From Alnus glutinosa (Eukaryota; Streptophyta; Magnoliopsida; Fagales; Betulaceae), in the NCBI RefSeq assembly GCF_958979055.1, contig NC_084886.1, positions 8,067,154 to 8,131,153 of the forward strand: 64,000 bases of DNA. Direction: 5' to 3'. Position numbers and translations under genes: made by a program. Within the stretch, counting starts at the first letter, position 1, and each line of letters opens with the position of its first letter. The notes beneath the pieces are model-generated. The model saw nothing but the letters and a program-made list of their open reading frames with translations, had not been told where the DNA came from and did no database searches. This document shows positions 46,501 to 61,500 of this stretch, in pieces.

Positions 46501-49500
46501 AAAAAAAAAAAAAAGAACAGAAAAGATGTTGCCCTGTTTTTGATTACATGATATGGGTTGTGCTGTTTAATTCAAAAATATTTTGCTGAGCCTAGTTGTG
46601 TAGTGGAGCAATTTTGGTTGGATGACTGATTTAAAATGATGGAGATAAATTAGACCAATTCACGAGAAAGTTATAGAGAGTCAGGTGACCTCCCATAGTG
46701 AAAATCCAACTCTCCGAATCACAACTGTGAAATTGGACGGGCTCAACTATCTCGCTTGGTCCTAGTATATGCTCTTTTGTATATTAAAAGCAGAGGGAAA
46801 ATGTGATACTTGAATGATGGCATTTTGATAGAAATAATGGCATTTGTGCTCTAGTGAAAGTCAAAATTATATGTAACTAATCGATCTTTCATGTAAGCTG
46901 TAAATACATGTATAATAGTTTTCCGTTTACGGTGTTAGAAAGGTTGAAATCACCAGGATGGTTGAATGATTTTGATACAGATGGTAGTCTGTTGATGAGT
47001 AATGGCATTCACATTTCCACTTGCTTGACCTGTTTTTATTCTTGTTTCTTGTGTCTGTTTCATGGTGGTGGTGTTTGATGCATTTTGTTTCAAACAAATT
47101 CACAGTTTGCTCTCAATTTTTTTTAGTGCATGGAGCTCTAAGGTGCCTAGCTCTTGTCTCTGGAGACATTGATGATAAAATGGTGCCAGCACTAGTACCT
47201 ATTTTGTTCCCATGCTTGCTTACAATCGTGTCATCTCCTCAGGTTAGTTTTCATTAGTTTTCTTTACAAATTTATTATCTAATTTTTTTAAATCATTTTA
47301 TTGCTTTTATTTTTATGAGTTGGGGAAAGTATTATATTGTGTCTATAGCTGGTGATTTTCTAAAACTTGAGGGATTTGGAATATATGAATTTAATCACCT
47401 CAGAAAAATAAATTGTGCATGCGCACAGCTAACATATAAAGTTGCAGTACCATTTAGGCTCAAAGGTGAACCATGGACCTCTTGGAGCAGCCCACTCCTT
47501 TGCAATGGCATGGAATGTGCATGTGTATAAATCCACACACACCCGCACACGTAAAGCCAATTATTTATTCAATCGATATTAAAATGAAAGAAAAATATGA
47601 GGCTCTCGAGAAGTTTTAAGGATTTTCATGCTGAGTCTGAATCATTGGTTGGACATAGCATTTGTTGCGTTAGGTGATGGGGATAGAGCAGGAACATGAA
47701 TGTTAATTTCAATACTGCTAGAGGGCCTAATCTGTCTCTAGAGCAGATGCCTACTATTGCAAGTTTGTTACTATTGTACTTAATAGTGATTACTTTTGAT
47801 GTGCTTCCCAAAGTTTAATAAAAAGACAAAAAAAGGAAACATAATTTTTTTTAACAAAGAATGTAGGGGTAGTTGCATAAATCTCCCAGAGTTTTGCACC
47901 ATGTTTTGGAGTTTGGAGGGAGAGGAGAGGATAAGGGGAATGTACTCCTTCAAATTCCGTTAAATCCTCTCCTCCTCCATCCAAACCTCCTCTTAGGGTA
48001 GTTTTACGTTGAATCCTAAGTTTCTGGTTCTTTCAGATGAAGCCTTAGATTTCAAGTACATTGCAATCTTCTCCATCTGTCAGTTTCTATTGAATTGAGA
48101 CTAGTGGGGGAGTGCACGACTTGCATGTAGGTCTAAAATCGGCCTCAAAATCACTAGATTTGGCTCATAATAGCCATGAAACAACGTTCCATTAATCAAA
48201 CAAAGCCAATGAAGTAGAAACACTAGTAATAACAGAGAAAGTTGTTGCGGCGGTGGCAAGAGATGGAGCATCCTGAGCGGTGATTAATGTTGAGATCACG
48301 ATCATTGTCTTTCTAGGAGCAGTTGTGGATGGCTTTGGTGTTGAATGAGCAAAGCACTATGGTGGCAACTGGGTGGAATGGGAGGAGCAGAGATTGTGAA
48401 AGGAGGTTGGAGGGACGAGCCATTTGGGAGTGAGTAGAGGATATTTTGAGATAATTAGGGCATTGAGTTGCTTGAATTGTTTTGTGTGCGAGATCATGAA
48501 GTGAATCTAATAAATAGCATTCTTTATATTTGGGCATGTATGTTCTAGCTGATGCATCTCTTTGTGCAGGTCTATGACAAATACATCCGCACAAAAGCCC
48601 TTTCAATAGTTTATTCATGCACCTCCGTGCTGGGGGCAATGAGTGGTGTATATAAGGTATTTTCTTGACACTGGATCTTTGTTGTGCTTGATTTTGGGTA
48701 TGGTTGGATTTAGCTTGTTTTATTATGATTAACAGATCAAGATGTTTATGTTCAGACAGAGACGGCTGCACTAATAATACCTATGCTTAAACCATGGATG
48801 GATCAATTCTCTATTATCTTAGAACAGCCAGTGCAATCTGAAGATCCTGATGATTGGAGCATTAGAATGGAGGTCGGTGATCAAAATCTGTGTTAACGTG
48901 TCCCCACTCGTTGTCCATCAATCAGAATTAATGATTCTATATAATTATTGTTTCTCTCTTTATCATTAGGTTTTGAAGTGTTTGAATCAGTTTGTTCAGA
49001 ATTTTCCTACCCTTGAAAGTGAACTTATGGGTAAGTTTGACGCCGTGTATTAGTAAAATCTGAAACAAATATTTTTACTTAATTTCAAGTTCTTTTCATT
49101 GATATTTCTATTTCTGATATTTTTCATTGATTTGCATGTGTGTTTTGTCTCTCCAACACGTCGTCTCTGTCTAACACACCGTCTCTTCCAGTTCTTGTCG
49201 GACCATTGTGGAAAACATTTGAATCATCTCTCAGGGTATATGTGAGATCATCCATTGAAGGTACAGAAGATTCATATGAGGGAAGATATGACTCTGATGG
49301 TGCAGAGAAGAGCCTTGATTCATTTGTCATCCAGGTGATAATGCTGATGGCATTGTAGGCAATAACTTATTTAACTTATTTAAACATGTTATAATAAGCA
49401 ACGAATATTTTAAGAAGTGCCGAAGGGGGAAAGATGTGTGGTGGGGTGGGGGGAGGAGGAGCTGAGTACAGAAGGACTCTACAAAGGCAATGGGAAGAAG

Positions 49501-52500
49501 GAATATAAAAGAAAGAAAATAGAGCAAGAGAAAGTTAGAAATCAGATCCTCAAATTTAGATAATCAATGAAATTCAAAGAGAAAGTACAGGTCCAGAAAG
49601 AGAATGAAGAGCAACCTAATCATATGAGGCCTTCAGCAAGCCCTCTCCTGTGGAATTCTCCTTACCTTGGAAACCCTATTTTTCCTCTCCAACCAAATTT
49701 TTGGCATAAAACTTGATGGTGCTGCTCGTGAAGTAATTAAGCCTCTTCCGCTGCCCAAAATTTTGCTCCAATAAGATTACTGTTCTTGGCATTATGGGAT
49801 TAACTCGAAAGAAACTGATGAACATAGAGGAGGAATGTAAAACTAAATCTATTGAGTCTCCTTCCCTTCTGCACATGTAGCACCAACTAATGATAAATGT
49901 GACCCAAAACTGCAAAACTGCAATCTCACAAAACACCAATTATTTGAAGGAACTCTTACGTGCCAAAAGCTCCTCCAGGGAAAGATACTTTTGCCTGAAT
50001 CTTACAGCTTCTACTAGAACTTTTTGGTATTAAACTTATGCATACTATTCTACTTTCAACACAAAACTTTCTCGACAACACTATCTTTCACCTCATACGG
50101 CAGTCAAGAAAGAGCACCAACTGGCTCCAACTCCCAATCGTAACTTGCTGAATAAGAAACAACTTCCAATTTGACACTTCTCCCAAAACAACCCATGGAG
50201 CTAGTATTGTTTTTTTTTTTTTTTGGGTATAAGGGGAAGAATATAATTGGAAAGAGTATTTATTTGTTTGCTGTACATTGCAATGCCAACTGCTTGTTAA
50301 TCCATTAAGTGACTTATTTAAATTCCTTATTTAGTTGTTCAGTAATTTTGTTTTGTGTATGTTTATTTGCTTGTTACCTATATTCTGTTTTGTTTGAATT
50401 TTGCTATGGATAAGCATCCCTATGGAATTGTTTGAGTTTTATCTGTGAATTTGGAATGTAGATCTGGCCATATTGAGGAGTGATTGGGCAATTAAGTTAC
50501 TGCTAATATATTTTCTGGGTCTGGCTCAGTATGTATGTGAGTAATTTGGAAATTTTGTTGTTTATAGTTGAAACTGAGAAGCGTGTATTGTGTTGACATA
50601 AAAAAAGTTATGAATTTTGACGAAATATTGTTTCAAGCTTAAAGCATGAATCTAGAAATGACGCTAATGGTAGTGATGGTTGGCCATAGCTATGCAATGC
50701 GATAGAGTTGTTTCTGAAAATGGACCTCCAGCAGTCCATTGTTGAAAAAAGAAAATGCCTATTCCCCCATATCTGAGAAGGTGAGGGCAGGTGGGATGTG
50801 TTTTCTGACTGGATTCTAACTATCTGTCAATGAGATGCTTCAAAAAGTTGAAGGAAATGTTATCTGGACTATTTTACATGTGCTAAATTATGCCATAATG
50901 TATATCATTCTGGTTCGTCCACTTTTGTTTTATTCTCAAGTGCATTTAACTTGATGATTGCATTAGTTCAAATAATAATTGAATTCTGACATGTACTTTG
51001 CATATACAGCTGTTTGAGTTTCTGTTGACCATCATGAGTACTGCAAGATTGGTAAAGGTGCGGTTCAAAATTGGATCACATGTTTGTGCTTCTTATTTGG
51101 TTCTTGTTTTCAATCCTAAAACAAATTTTGTTCATGTAGGTTATTGCAGATAATGTCAAGGAATTGGTGTATTATACTATTGCTTTTCTGCAAATAACAG
51201 AACAGCAGGTAATTTTGTAATTTATAATAATAAGCCAGATCCATTCTCATTTCCCCGATATGAGTTTCCCTCATTTACCCATATCCATACTCATTTCCCT
51301 TTTCCCTTTTGTTTTGGTCTAGGTTCTTGTTTTGACGCCATAGCTATCACCTTCCAAGTATCACCCTTTGCTATCTCTATAACTCTATGGCATTCTGACC
51401 CTATGTTAATATTATTCCAATCCTATCTCCCTCCAATTTTGTACCCTACTCTCCTGTCACCTTCTCCATCACCCTGTTGAATCCCTCTTCAGAATTTAAT
51501 TAATACACCTCCCTGATTTGATATAGCAATTAAACTCACTCAAGCCTATGTTTATGAGTGCATCCACAAATCTAAGTATCTATTAGCCTGTTTCCAAACC
51601 TAATTTGTATCCCATGCATCCACAAATCATTAGGCATTCTTGAATTCTACTAAGGTTCATGCTGTCAGCCTTTCGTGTTTTCTAGCATAACTGATATTGC
51701 TTTATTAAGTAGTTAGTTTTGCTAGAGTTATTTCATTAATTTAGAGCCTTTCATGTTTTCTGGCATAACTGATATTGCTTTATTAAGTAGTTAGTTTTGC
51801 TAGAGTTATTTCATTAATTTAGTTTTCTTATCAAAATCTGTACCTTTTCAACTCGTTGTTTGATCATCTTCCTTAACTCTTAGCATTATTCAATAAGCTT
51901 TGTTAGTCTTTTCTTGGATGTGCGAATGGCGCTGTTTTATGCCAAACACATTTTTTGTGACAATCTAATCTTCTTGGTGTTAGAATTTATTATTATTATT
52001 ACTTTTATTTTTATGAATGTCTTGGTGTTAGAATCTTACGGGGATTACAAGTTTGGGAGTCATTAATAACAAAATTAAATTTTATTATAAAATTTACAAT
52101 TGGTGATAGTTCCATTTTTTCTTAATCAACATCCTGATGTTAGCTTGAAAGTGTTTCTTGCTTATTAGCTGCTGTGATTATATGACTCATGTGATATGTC
52201 AAGATGACGATCATTCTAGGAGAGTGATTTTCTGCACTATTTAGTATCTATGTGTTCACACATTTGGTATTGGCATTGCATATTGTTTTATGTAAGTTAT
52301 CACCTGGTACTTAATGTGCCTCTTTTACAAAGTTGGTTTTTACTTAATATTAATTCGTTTATTGAGTACAAATCTGGAATGGACCCTGCTGATGCTGTTC
52401 CTGACTTGAATGATTACTAATTCGCTGACCAGGCAGCTCATTGTCAGCTGTATGATCTGGTTGACCATTAATTTTGATTAAGGAAGATACTGGGATGATG

Positions 52501-55500
52501 TTAATCATCTTTGTCTGTCTTTAGATATCAATTGGAAAAACACATTACCCCATTCTTCCCTCTTATCTGCAATCTCAATCATTTGAACCGCGAACTTTTT
52601 GCCTTTGATGCTAAAGTTATTAAATTTTTTTTTTTGCTTATGACACTAAAATTTTGGAATGAAAAAGATTGATAATCATGCTGCTTTTTAACAAACTGTT
52701 TCGGAATAATCTATGTGAAGTTTAGCATGCTTGTGCTATCAAATCATAATATCAAATGGCATTTTTTTTTTCTTCCCTTTTGTGGCCATGTGAAAGTCAT
52801 ATGAGGGTTGCACTTTAATTCTAATGGAAATTTTTGAGTCAACGGAATTTTAACTCTTGAGCAGCCATTACAGTTGTGCTTGTAGTTTGGGAAGGGAAAG
52901 TACAATTTACTTCCCCTTCCCCTTTCACCCTTTTTTTTTTTTTTTGAATTTTTTAAATTTCGTCGGATTGATCTGTCAGTAACTGCAAATTGCACAAAAT
53001 AGACTATTTTGCTTAAAAGGCTTTGAATAGTAATTAAAGGAATTCTGTTTGGTCCTGCAGAAGTCATCATGACAGTTACAAAAGGAATGACTACAAAACA
53101 ACTAACCACAGGTTATTGTAGGACTCATCGCCATGTAGTATAGAAAAGTTTGTGCTTGGGTGTTAGAACATGGCTAGGGTTTAGGCCTTCATATTGCTTG
53201 TGATCTACAGTGATTGCCTTTTGTACTGAAATAGTAATGAAAGAAATTTTGACGATGACCTGGATGCTCTAAGTTTATATGAAAATATGAAAGAAGTTTA
53301 AGAAAGAAAAAGTGAATTTTGAACCAAGGGCTATACAAGCATTTTTACTATAGCGTCTTCTGGGGCCAAAGCTCAAAAATTCCCTTTAATTTCACCCAAA
53401 AGTCCATCCAATTAAAATGCTACAAGCTTCTTGCATGTGACCCATAATTTGCATGGGAAAACATTGTCTATAATACTCCAAATATGTCCTTACAGCATAG
53501 GATTTTAACATTTAACAATATTGCTCAAATTAAAAACAATACTCAATATTCTTGGTTCAATATCCTCAAAAACTAAAATTCCAAATCTCAACACTGTGGC
53601 GTTACATTTGTGGTACGCTTTTGATTAGATTTTTTTTGCGAATCTCTCTTCTTCTTCTTCTTTTTCAATTTTATCCAGTCGAATCGTTGAATCTGTCAGG
53701 TCTACTGTTACTTAAAATGTTCAATTCTCTTAATATATTCTTTTTTTCTTCTTCTCAAAAATAACTTTTCTTTAGGTACATAATTGGTCAGTAGATGCTA
53801 ACCAATTTGTCGCTGATGAGGATGATATCACTTACAGCTGTCGTGTCTCCGGTAAGAAATTACCAAGCTGTTTATGTAATTACTTAATTGTTCTAAAGAG
53901 ACAGACACACAAACATACAACTATATTTGTGTGGTGTGTAAACTTAAAGAAGGGTTCCAATATATTGGTGCAATTGTCTGTGTTAATTGTTATTTTAGTT
54001 TGCATGATTATGATCATTTTGGAAATGGAGAAATGATAAACACAAGCTTTGGGAAGCCAATAAAAATCATGGAGAATGTAGAATTATCATGAAAGTGAAG
54101 CATGCTGACAAGATATTATCTCAATGAAAAATATAATGGACATATAGAACTACTGAATGTATGTTACTTAAATCTGATAATATTTTCTATTCCTTACCCC
54201 TAGGGGGACCACGCCTCATGCAGCGGCTATCACTAGTTCGAATCTCCCCTTCTCCCTCCCCTTAGGGCCAATTACTCATATAAAAAAAAGGCATTTCTAC
54301 TACTGAATGTTAGTTTAAATATTATAATTTGATTAGTTACTAGTGTTTTTTTGTTGCATATGCCATAGATATGGCCGTATCAATTTTAAAGACACGAACC
54401 TTTATTTATTTTATGAGTCTTTATATCAGTTCCTTTTTTCGGAGGCTACATGAGCTTTTGTGACAGTTTTACCTAAATAAAATTGCCTTTTGCAGGTGCA
54501 CTTTTACTAGAAGAGGTTGTCAATAGTCTTGGCGGTGAAGGAATTGATGCCATCATGGATGCTGCAAAAAGGCGATTCATTGAGTCTCAACAGGAAAAAG
54601 CTGCTGGTTCTACAGTGTGGTGGAGGGTAAGTAAAGGATGTGTTCATGTATATACGTTAATGGTGACGGAATTATCCTGTAATAGGATATGGCCAAAGAG
54701 CTGTAGTAGGTTTGTAAGATTGTAGACTGCTGAAATATGCTAGTTGAATATCAATAGCCGGTCTTTAATCTGGATTTTTCCCAGTCATTAAGATATTCTT
54801 TATTCATTAATATATATATATATATATTTTTATTTATTTATTTATTTATTTCGGAGGCCTTTCAACCCCCCTGTGCAACCCCTTTAAAGATTTGACTCCC
54901 ATCAAAACACATGCTGTATTAAATCTTTTTCTGACCATGCTTATGATTCTCTTCAAAGACTCTGCTTGCCAAGGTATAAGTGGCAAAATTTGCATTCTCT
55001 TCTACCATTTCTGAAGAACTTTTCTTTTTGTTAGTAATAAAAGTTTCATTATGAAAAATAAGGCTCTAGCCCAACTAGACAAAATAGATGCTAAGAAGAA
55101 AATGAATAAAATAACCAAAAAAATCCAAGATACAGAAGAAAAGGCCTCCATCACTTTCTTCCAATTGAATAAAGATCTCAATAATAAAGCTTTCAATCTA
55201 AGTTTTCAACTTTCATTTCCTTCAAAAGTCCAAGAATCCCCTTTCAAATACTGCACATGAGGCTTAAAGGTATGGCTTTCCATGATGATATTCCACCAAC
55301 TGTGGCATAACGCAGATCCCAAATAAAGTAGGGATTAGTGACTCCCTAACCGCATATCAAACTGAAAAAGTTGATCAAATATCTCTTCCCTAGGTTTTGC
55401 ACATAAAGCAGCAATCAACTACAACATTGTTGCGCTTTCTGGGATTATCCACTGTTAAAAGTTTCTCTGTGCAGCTATCCAACTAAAAAAAGCCACTTTT

Positions 55501-58500
55501 TCATCATTTTTTTCTTCTGTTTTCTTTGTTCATTCTATTCTTCTCACTTAACTTTTGCATGGTAATATTCCCAGATGAGGGAGGCTACTCTATTTGCATT
55601 GGCATCTCTTTCAGAACAACTGGTTGAATTAGAGGTTTGTGCTTTTTAGATTATACTTATTTCAAGAGGGTGGTTTTTGTGCTCTGGTTGGGTTCTGATG
55701 AGCACAGCCTGTAGTGACCATCTTTTGTTCTTGATAACATGCAAGATCTTTTGTTGGCAGGATCCACTTGATGTATTATATTAATATATTTATGTAATAT
55801 ACTTTACAGGTATCAGGACCGGCCGGAGTTGACGTAGGAAACCTTCTGGAGCAAATAATTACTGAAGACATTGGAATTGGTGAACTTTCTCTCTGTCCCC
55901 TCCCCATTAGTGGATTCAAATCATTATCTATGAACACAATTGGTATTATTGTTTTGTTGTGCAGGGGTACATGAGTGTCCCTTTCTTTATGCTCGTATTT
56001 TCACATCAGTTGCTAAGTTCTCCTCTGTGGTAACGATTACAATACTTCCTTACCTTCCCTACGATCATTTCTTTTAGAAAAGTCTTTTATGTAATTTCTG
56101 ATTACGTATAGATGAGCCGTGAAGTACTTGATCACTTCCTCTACGCTGCTATCAAGGCAATTGGCATGGATTTGTATACCTACCTCTCTCTCTCTCTCTA
56201 TATATATATCAGCATATTAATTGAGAGCGGAATAAACATATGCTGACGTTATTCTGTTAACAGGCCCCCACCTGTAAAAGTAGGTGCCTGCCGGGCACTT
56301 TCCCAGCTCCTACCTGAAGCAAACAATGAAATTATTCCACCCCAATTGATGGATTTATTTTCTTCACTTACAGGTCTTCTTAACCATGTAATGTACTTCC
56401 AGTATATCTTTTGTGCTCTATAGTTGAAGTTCCTTTTGGTAGCTGTTTTAACTCTGCTTTTCAGGCATCTGATGAAACCTTGCACCTGGTACTCGAAACA
56501 CTGCAAGCTGCAATTAGGGCAGGTGGGTTTCTAGGGATTTGGTTTTAATGATGAATTGTGTGAATTCTTTTTAAGTCCGTAGTGAATGTTGCAGTTTTAT
56601 TTTAGGCCGGTGTAATAGTTTCTTGCTGGTTACTTCCATGTTTTGTTTTTTCCTCATCTAGGCAAAGAAGCATCGGCATCTGTGGAGCCCATCATCTCTC
56701 CCATAATACTTAATTTGTGGGCATTGCATGTTTCAGATCCTTTTATCAGCATTGATGCACTTGAGGTTCTGGAGGTAACAGTGTTGAACGTTGTTGATGA
56801 TTGTCATAACAAGCTGAGATGCCTTCATTCATCTTGTTTGTGCATGCTCGCTATATTTCCATAGAGTTCCTTGGTTTCTTTTGTAATTATCACTCTTTTA
56901 GATTGGGGGAACATCACTGACAAAGTGATTAATGATGTGCTAATTTGTGACCTGGTATTTATTAGCGCACAGCACAATCCTAGTGTGTATCAATCTTTTA
57001 AGACTCCTAGTGAGTGTGCTGATAAGACTCCCGGTTGATCTACCTCCTAGTGAGTGTTGATAACACAACCAGTTGATAAGGATAAGATTATCTTGAGGAG
57101 GTTTACTTGTAATTAGAATTCTGTTTAAGAGTTTGTGTTAGATTAGAATATTAGAAGTTGAGGCTTATCGTGTAAATTCTATATATACTTCAATATACAC
57201 TCAGTAGATGAGCAAGCTTGAAAGCCAAAGTATTATGAAATTCTACATGGTAGCAGAGCCCCTATAGACTAACGTCTTTTTTTTTTTTTTTTTCATCATC
57301 ATGTCTAACTCCACGGCTTCTTCTACCGCTTCATCCCCTACTCATTCTGTGAAATAGACCTCCTCAAACCCTTCTTCTTCCAATGTTATCTTCACTGTTC
57401 CAATTATGAATCACACCTTGAACATCAAACTCTCCAACAACGACTTTCCTAGCTGGAGAACTCAAATTCTGGCTTAAGTTAAAGCCCAAGATGTGTATGG
57501 CTTCCTGGATGGCACTTCTCAGCCTCCAGCTCAGACCATCCAGAATACTAGCACCACTTCCGGTGCCCCTGCAACCATTTCAAATCCGGAATTCCTTGCC
57601 TGGTGTCAACGTGATCAAATGCTGCTTAGCGTGTTGATCTCCACGCTCACCGAACCGCTTGTCGTTCATGCCGTCGGTTGTGCAACTTCACATCAACTTT
57701 GGATGACCTTCGTCTCTATGATCTCATGTTATGCAGATCCACTATCGGCTTGCCACGGCCAAGAAAGGTAGCTCTTCCATCACAAAATATTTTCAATCCT
57801 TTAAAACCATGTGTGACAACCTTGTTGCTGCCAGACAACATCTTAATGACTTTGAAAGCATCTCCTACCTACTTGTTGGCCTCGGATCAGAGTATGATCT
57901 GTTTGTTACATCCATAACCACTCGGTTGGATCCTCTCTCCTTTGATGAAATTTATGGTCATCTTCTTGCCCATGAGATGAGGATAGAACACAACCTATCT
58001 TCCATTGAGCCTTCACTACCAATGGCTAATCTTTCTACTCGGGCTCCTATGTCTTGTGGCCGAGGATATCGTGGACGAGGCTGCAACACTTTTTGAGGTA
58101 GAGGATCCTCTTCCGGTGGCCGTGGCAGAGGCAGTTACTTCTCACAAGACCCTGATGCACCTTCTCGGCTAATCTGCCAACTCTGTGGCAAGATTGGGCA
58201 CGCTATTCCTAGATGTTACGAATGTCCGGATCCTGCTCTAGCTGCACAGCCCCTTTCAGCATATCCGAATGCTCAAGCCTATTACTCCTTGCCTTCACTG
58301 CCTCCTGAAGAAAATTGGTACCCGGATATTGGTGCCACACATCACATGACAAACAATCTCCAGAATCTGAACCTCTCTTCTGAAGAATACTCTACCTGTT
58401 GCCGTTCGTTGAAAATCTACTAGCATGGACTAAACCTCGCTGCTGTACCTCTAATGCCGAAACCATAGTTGCTACATCTATTTCTCTGTCTCTCTCTCTT

Positions 58501-61500
58501 GCAACCCCCTTTCTGCCTTGCTTGCTTTGTCTCTTTGAAACTATGTTGTCCTCACCTCTTTGCTTCTGTCCTCTCTCAATTGGCATGCTCATAGTCATGG
58601 TTTCAACCTCCCGATGGACATTGTCTCACACCCCCAAATGCCAGATGGGCATGGTGACTACGCTTACAATATGACACCCTTGAAAATTTAGGGTTTGTTT
58701 GGTTTTGGGTTATCAATATTTTTGCTCAATTATGTTGTTTCATTTTTCTTTGTTTGATTTTTTTTTTTAAGGGAAAATGCTGTTCAAGCTCCAAAACATC
58801 TCTTTTTCCTCTTTCATTACCTATCAAAAAAACATATCTTTTTAGGTTATTTGGTTTTTGCCTGCAAATTGTTCACAATTATTCTCTGTTAAAAAGGTCC
58901 GATGCATGGTACCAATTTTTAGCTATTCCATCATCCCTTGATGTGATATTATCTTATGGATTGATTAAACCGACCATCCACTGGCACCCAACAATTTGGT
59001 ATGGTTTGGTAGTGACCCCTAAGCAATCTGTTTCTATTTTTTTTCCTCTCAGGCTGGGGTGAATTCTGGACAACTGATACCAGTCGGTTCCCCATTGGAA
59101 ATGGCTGGCTATCTAACTGAGGGGGCTGGTGTGCCCAGCCCTACCTAGTTTGCTCAGGATTGAGGCTTAATTCAGTTTGTATAAAGGCTAATTAGGTAGT
59201 TTTTGGAGATACAAGTTTTCAAATTTTCAGTTCTTAAAAGATTTTTGAGAATTATTGTAGGGTTTAGGAAGTGGTAAAACCTTGCTTAAAGCTTTAGATA
59301 ATCTTTGTGTAACCTCTAAGGTCAACCTTTTATTCTGTTGACTATTGACTAAGGAGTTCAAGTTTCTTTTTCTTGAATAATATTTGGAATACATGAATCA
59401 CCAAAACATATAGGAAAGATTTTGCTAGGTCATTCTAAGCAGAGTAAGAGCTTGAAAGTTTTTGTGACAATGGGGATAGTTGACTGGATAAAAACTGGGG
59501 ATAGTTTTTGTTAAATGTGCAAGCCAAATCTACAGTACTGCCATTTCTGACCACTTTGTATTTGAACCTTGCTTTTGCTAAAATATACGATCTGCTTGAT
59601 GCTTCCAATATTGGTTCTAAACAAACTTGGTTTTGGTATTGAAGTTTCTGCATTTTCCAAATGTTTGTGGTTAGCCTAAACTACCCTCGTGATTTAGTTG
59701 TAGTGACTGGTGACAGTTCTGTGTAAAAATTTTGGATGTGGAGTCTGGTTTTTCATTATGCTAATTTATGATCGTCATTTGCAATTACAACTTAGAAAAG
59801 TTCATGATTAAAATGTATCTGTTTATATTATGTTAACTATTTATTTTATTTTTTACCTCAGGCAATAAAAAATTCTCCTGGTTGTATACATCCACTGGTA
59901 TCCCGAGTTTTGCCATACATTGGGCCAATCTTGGACAAAGTACGGCTTGTAGGAGTTATCTCAATGTAAATGTTTTGCTGGTTGTACAAGAGTTGTTAGG
60001 TTATCTGTTTCTGATGCATTCGATGGTTATTGTCAGCCCCAACAGCAGCCTGATGGATTAGTAGCAGGATCATTGGATCTGATAAATATGCTTTTGAAGG
60101 CAAGTTAAATTTGGCAAGATAGTCTGATTGTTTTCTCTCACTATCAGCTTTTCAGCTTTTTACAATTAAAGTGGCAGAATAATCTCATTATCATAGTATT
60201 CACATGTTTTGCTAACTACACTTTGTGTTGGCGTTGTACAGAATGCTCCTACTTATGTAGTGCAAGCAGTATATGATGCCTGTTTTAATCCTGTTATCAG
60301 GATAGTCCTGCAAAGTGACGATCATAGTGAAATGCAGGTTATCTATTCTTTCTTGATGCCTCATTTTCCTATACCTTTGCTGCATATGTAAAATGTTGAA
60401 ATGACCTTACTATGCTGCCTCAATATTGACCAGAATGCGACAGAATGTTTAGCTGCTTTTGTGTCTGGGGGAAGACAAGAAGTGCTCACTTGGGGTGGTG
60501 ATTCGGGATTTACTATGAGAAGTTTACTTGATGCAGCTTCCAGGTAATTGATTAGTAATTTCCTTCATTAAGTAATCCCACTGGAGAGTTTGAAAGCTCT
60601 TGTTAATGTAGTCAAAAGTTGAAAATGTTGTGCTGAACTAACTTGTTGAAACAGAAAAGCTATTCTTATGGACTAGCATAAAGTAGATACTTTTTCATTA
60701 TTGATTATTTGCATCTAAAAGCTTTTAGTGTTTTAGTTTTTACAAATTCATGATGATGCCAAACTCGTAAATTTATCCAAACCACACGTGGTCAGGGGCT
60801 TAAAAAGGGCTCAAGCTTTGGGACTAGCTCTATTTATTCAACCATTTCGTCATTCTAATAGCATGTTGTATATATATTTTTTTTGCCTGTGTGCTCACGT
60901 TTGAATAACAAATGAAAGCTCTATTTTTTTTTTTTTTTGTATACTATGTCCTGATTGATTATGGATATGTGATAACTGACGTGAGAAAATGTACTCATTG
61001 TATCTAGTTTGTCCATTTCAACTTGGTTTCTTATTTGCTGAGTGAAATATAGAGATTTTACATTCCCATTTCTTGATCACCTCTTTTGCTGGATGCTCTA
61101 GCAAGCAGACTTTTTCATTGCTTATTCTGAGTTTGTCCTCTTCTATGTATAGGACATCATATTACTTATAAAAAAAAAATGTATAGGACATCATATCTTG
61201 CATAGTGAAGTGACACAATGGTTTGGAATTATGTTTGTTCTTTCTATATTGATTCTTATGGGTTTTCTAGTAGTACATTGATATTCCTGTTAATTTGTCA
61301 TGATAAATATCAATATTATACTATAATTTTTTCATAGATTCTGGTTTCTGGATGCTGAAATTTGGGAATTGGAATGCAGACTTCTAGACCCTGAATTGGA
61401 AAGCTCTGGTTCTCTTTTTGTTGGAAGCTACATTCTGCAACTTATATTGCATCTTCCCTCACAAATGTCACTGCATATAAGAGACCTGGTTGCTGCTCTT

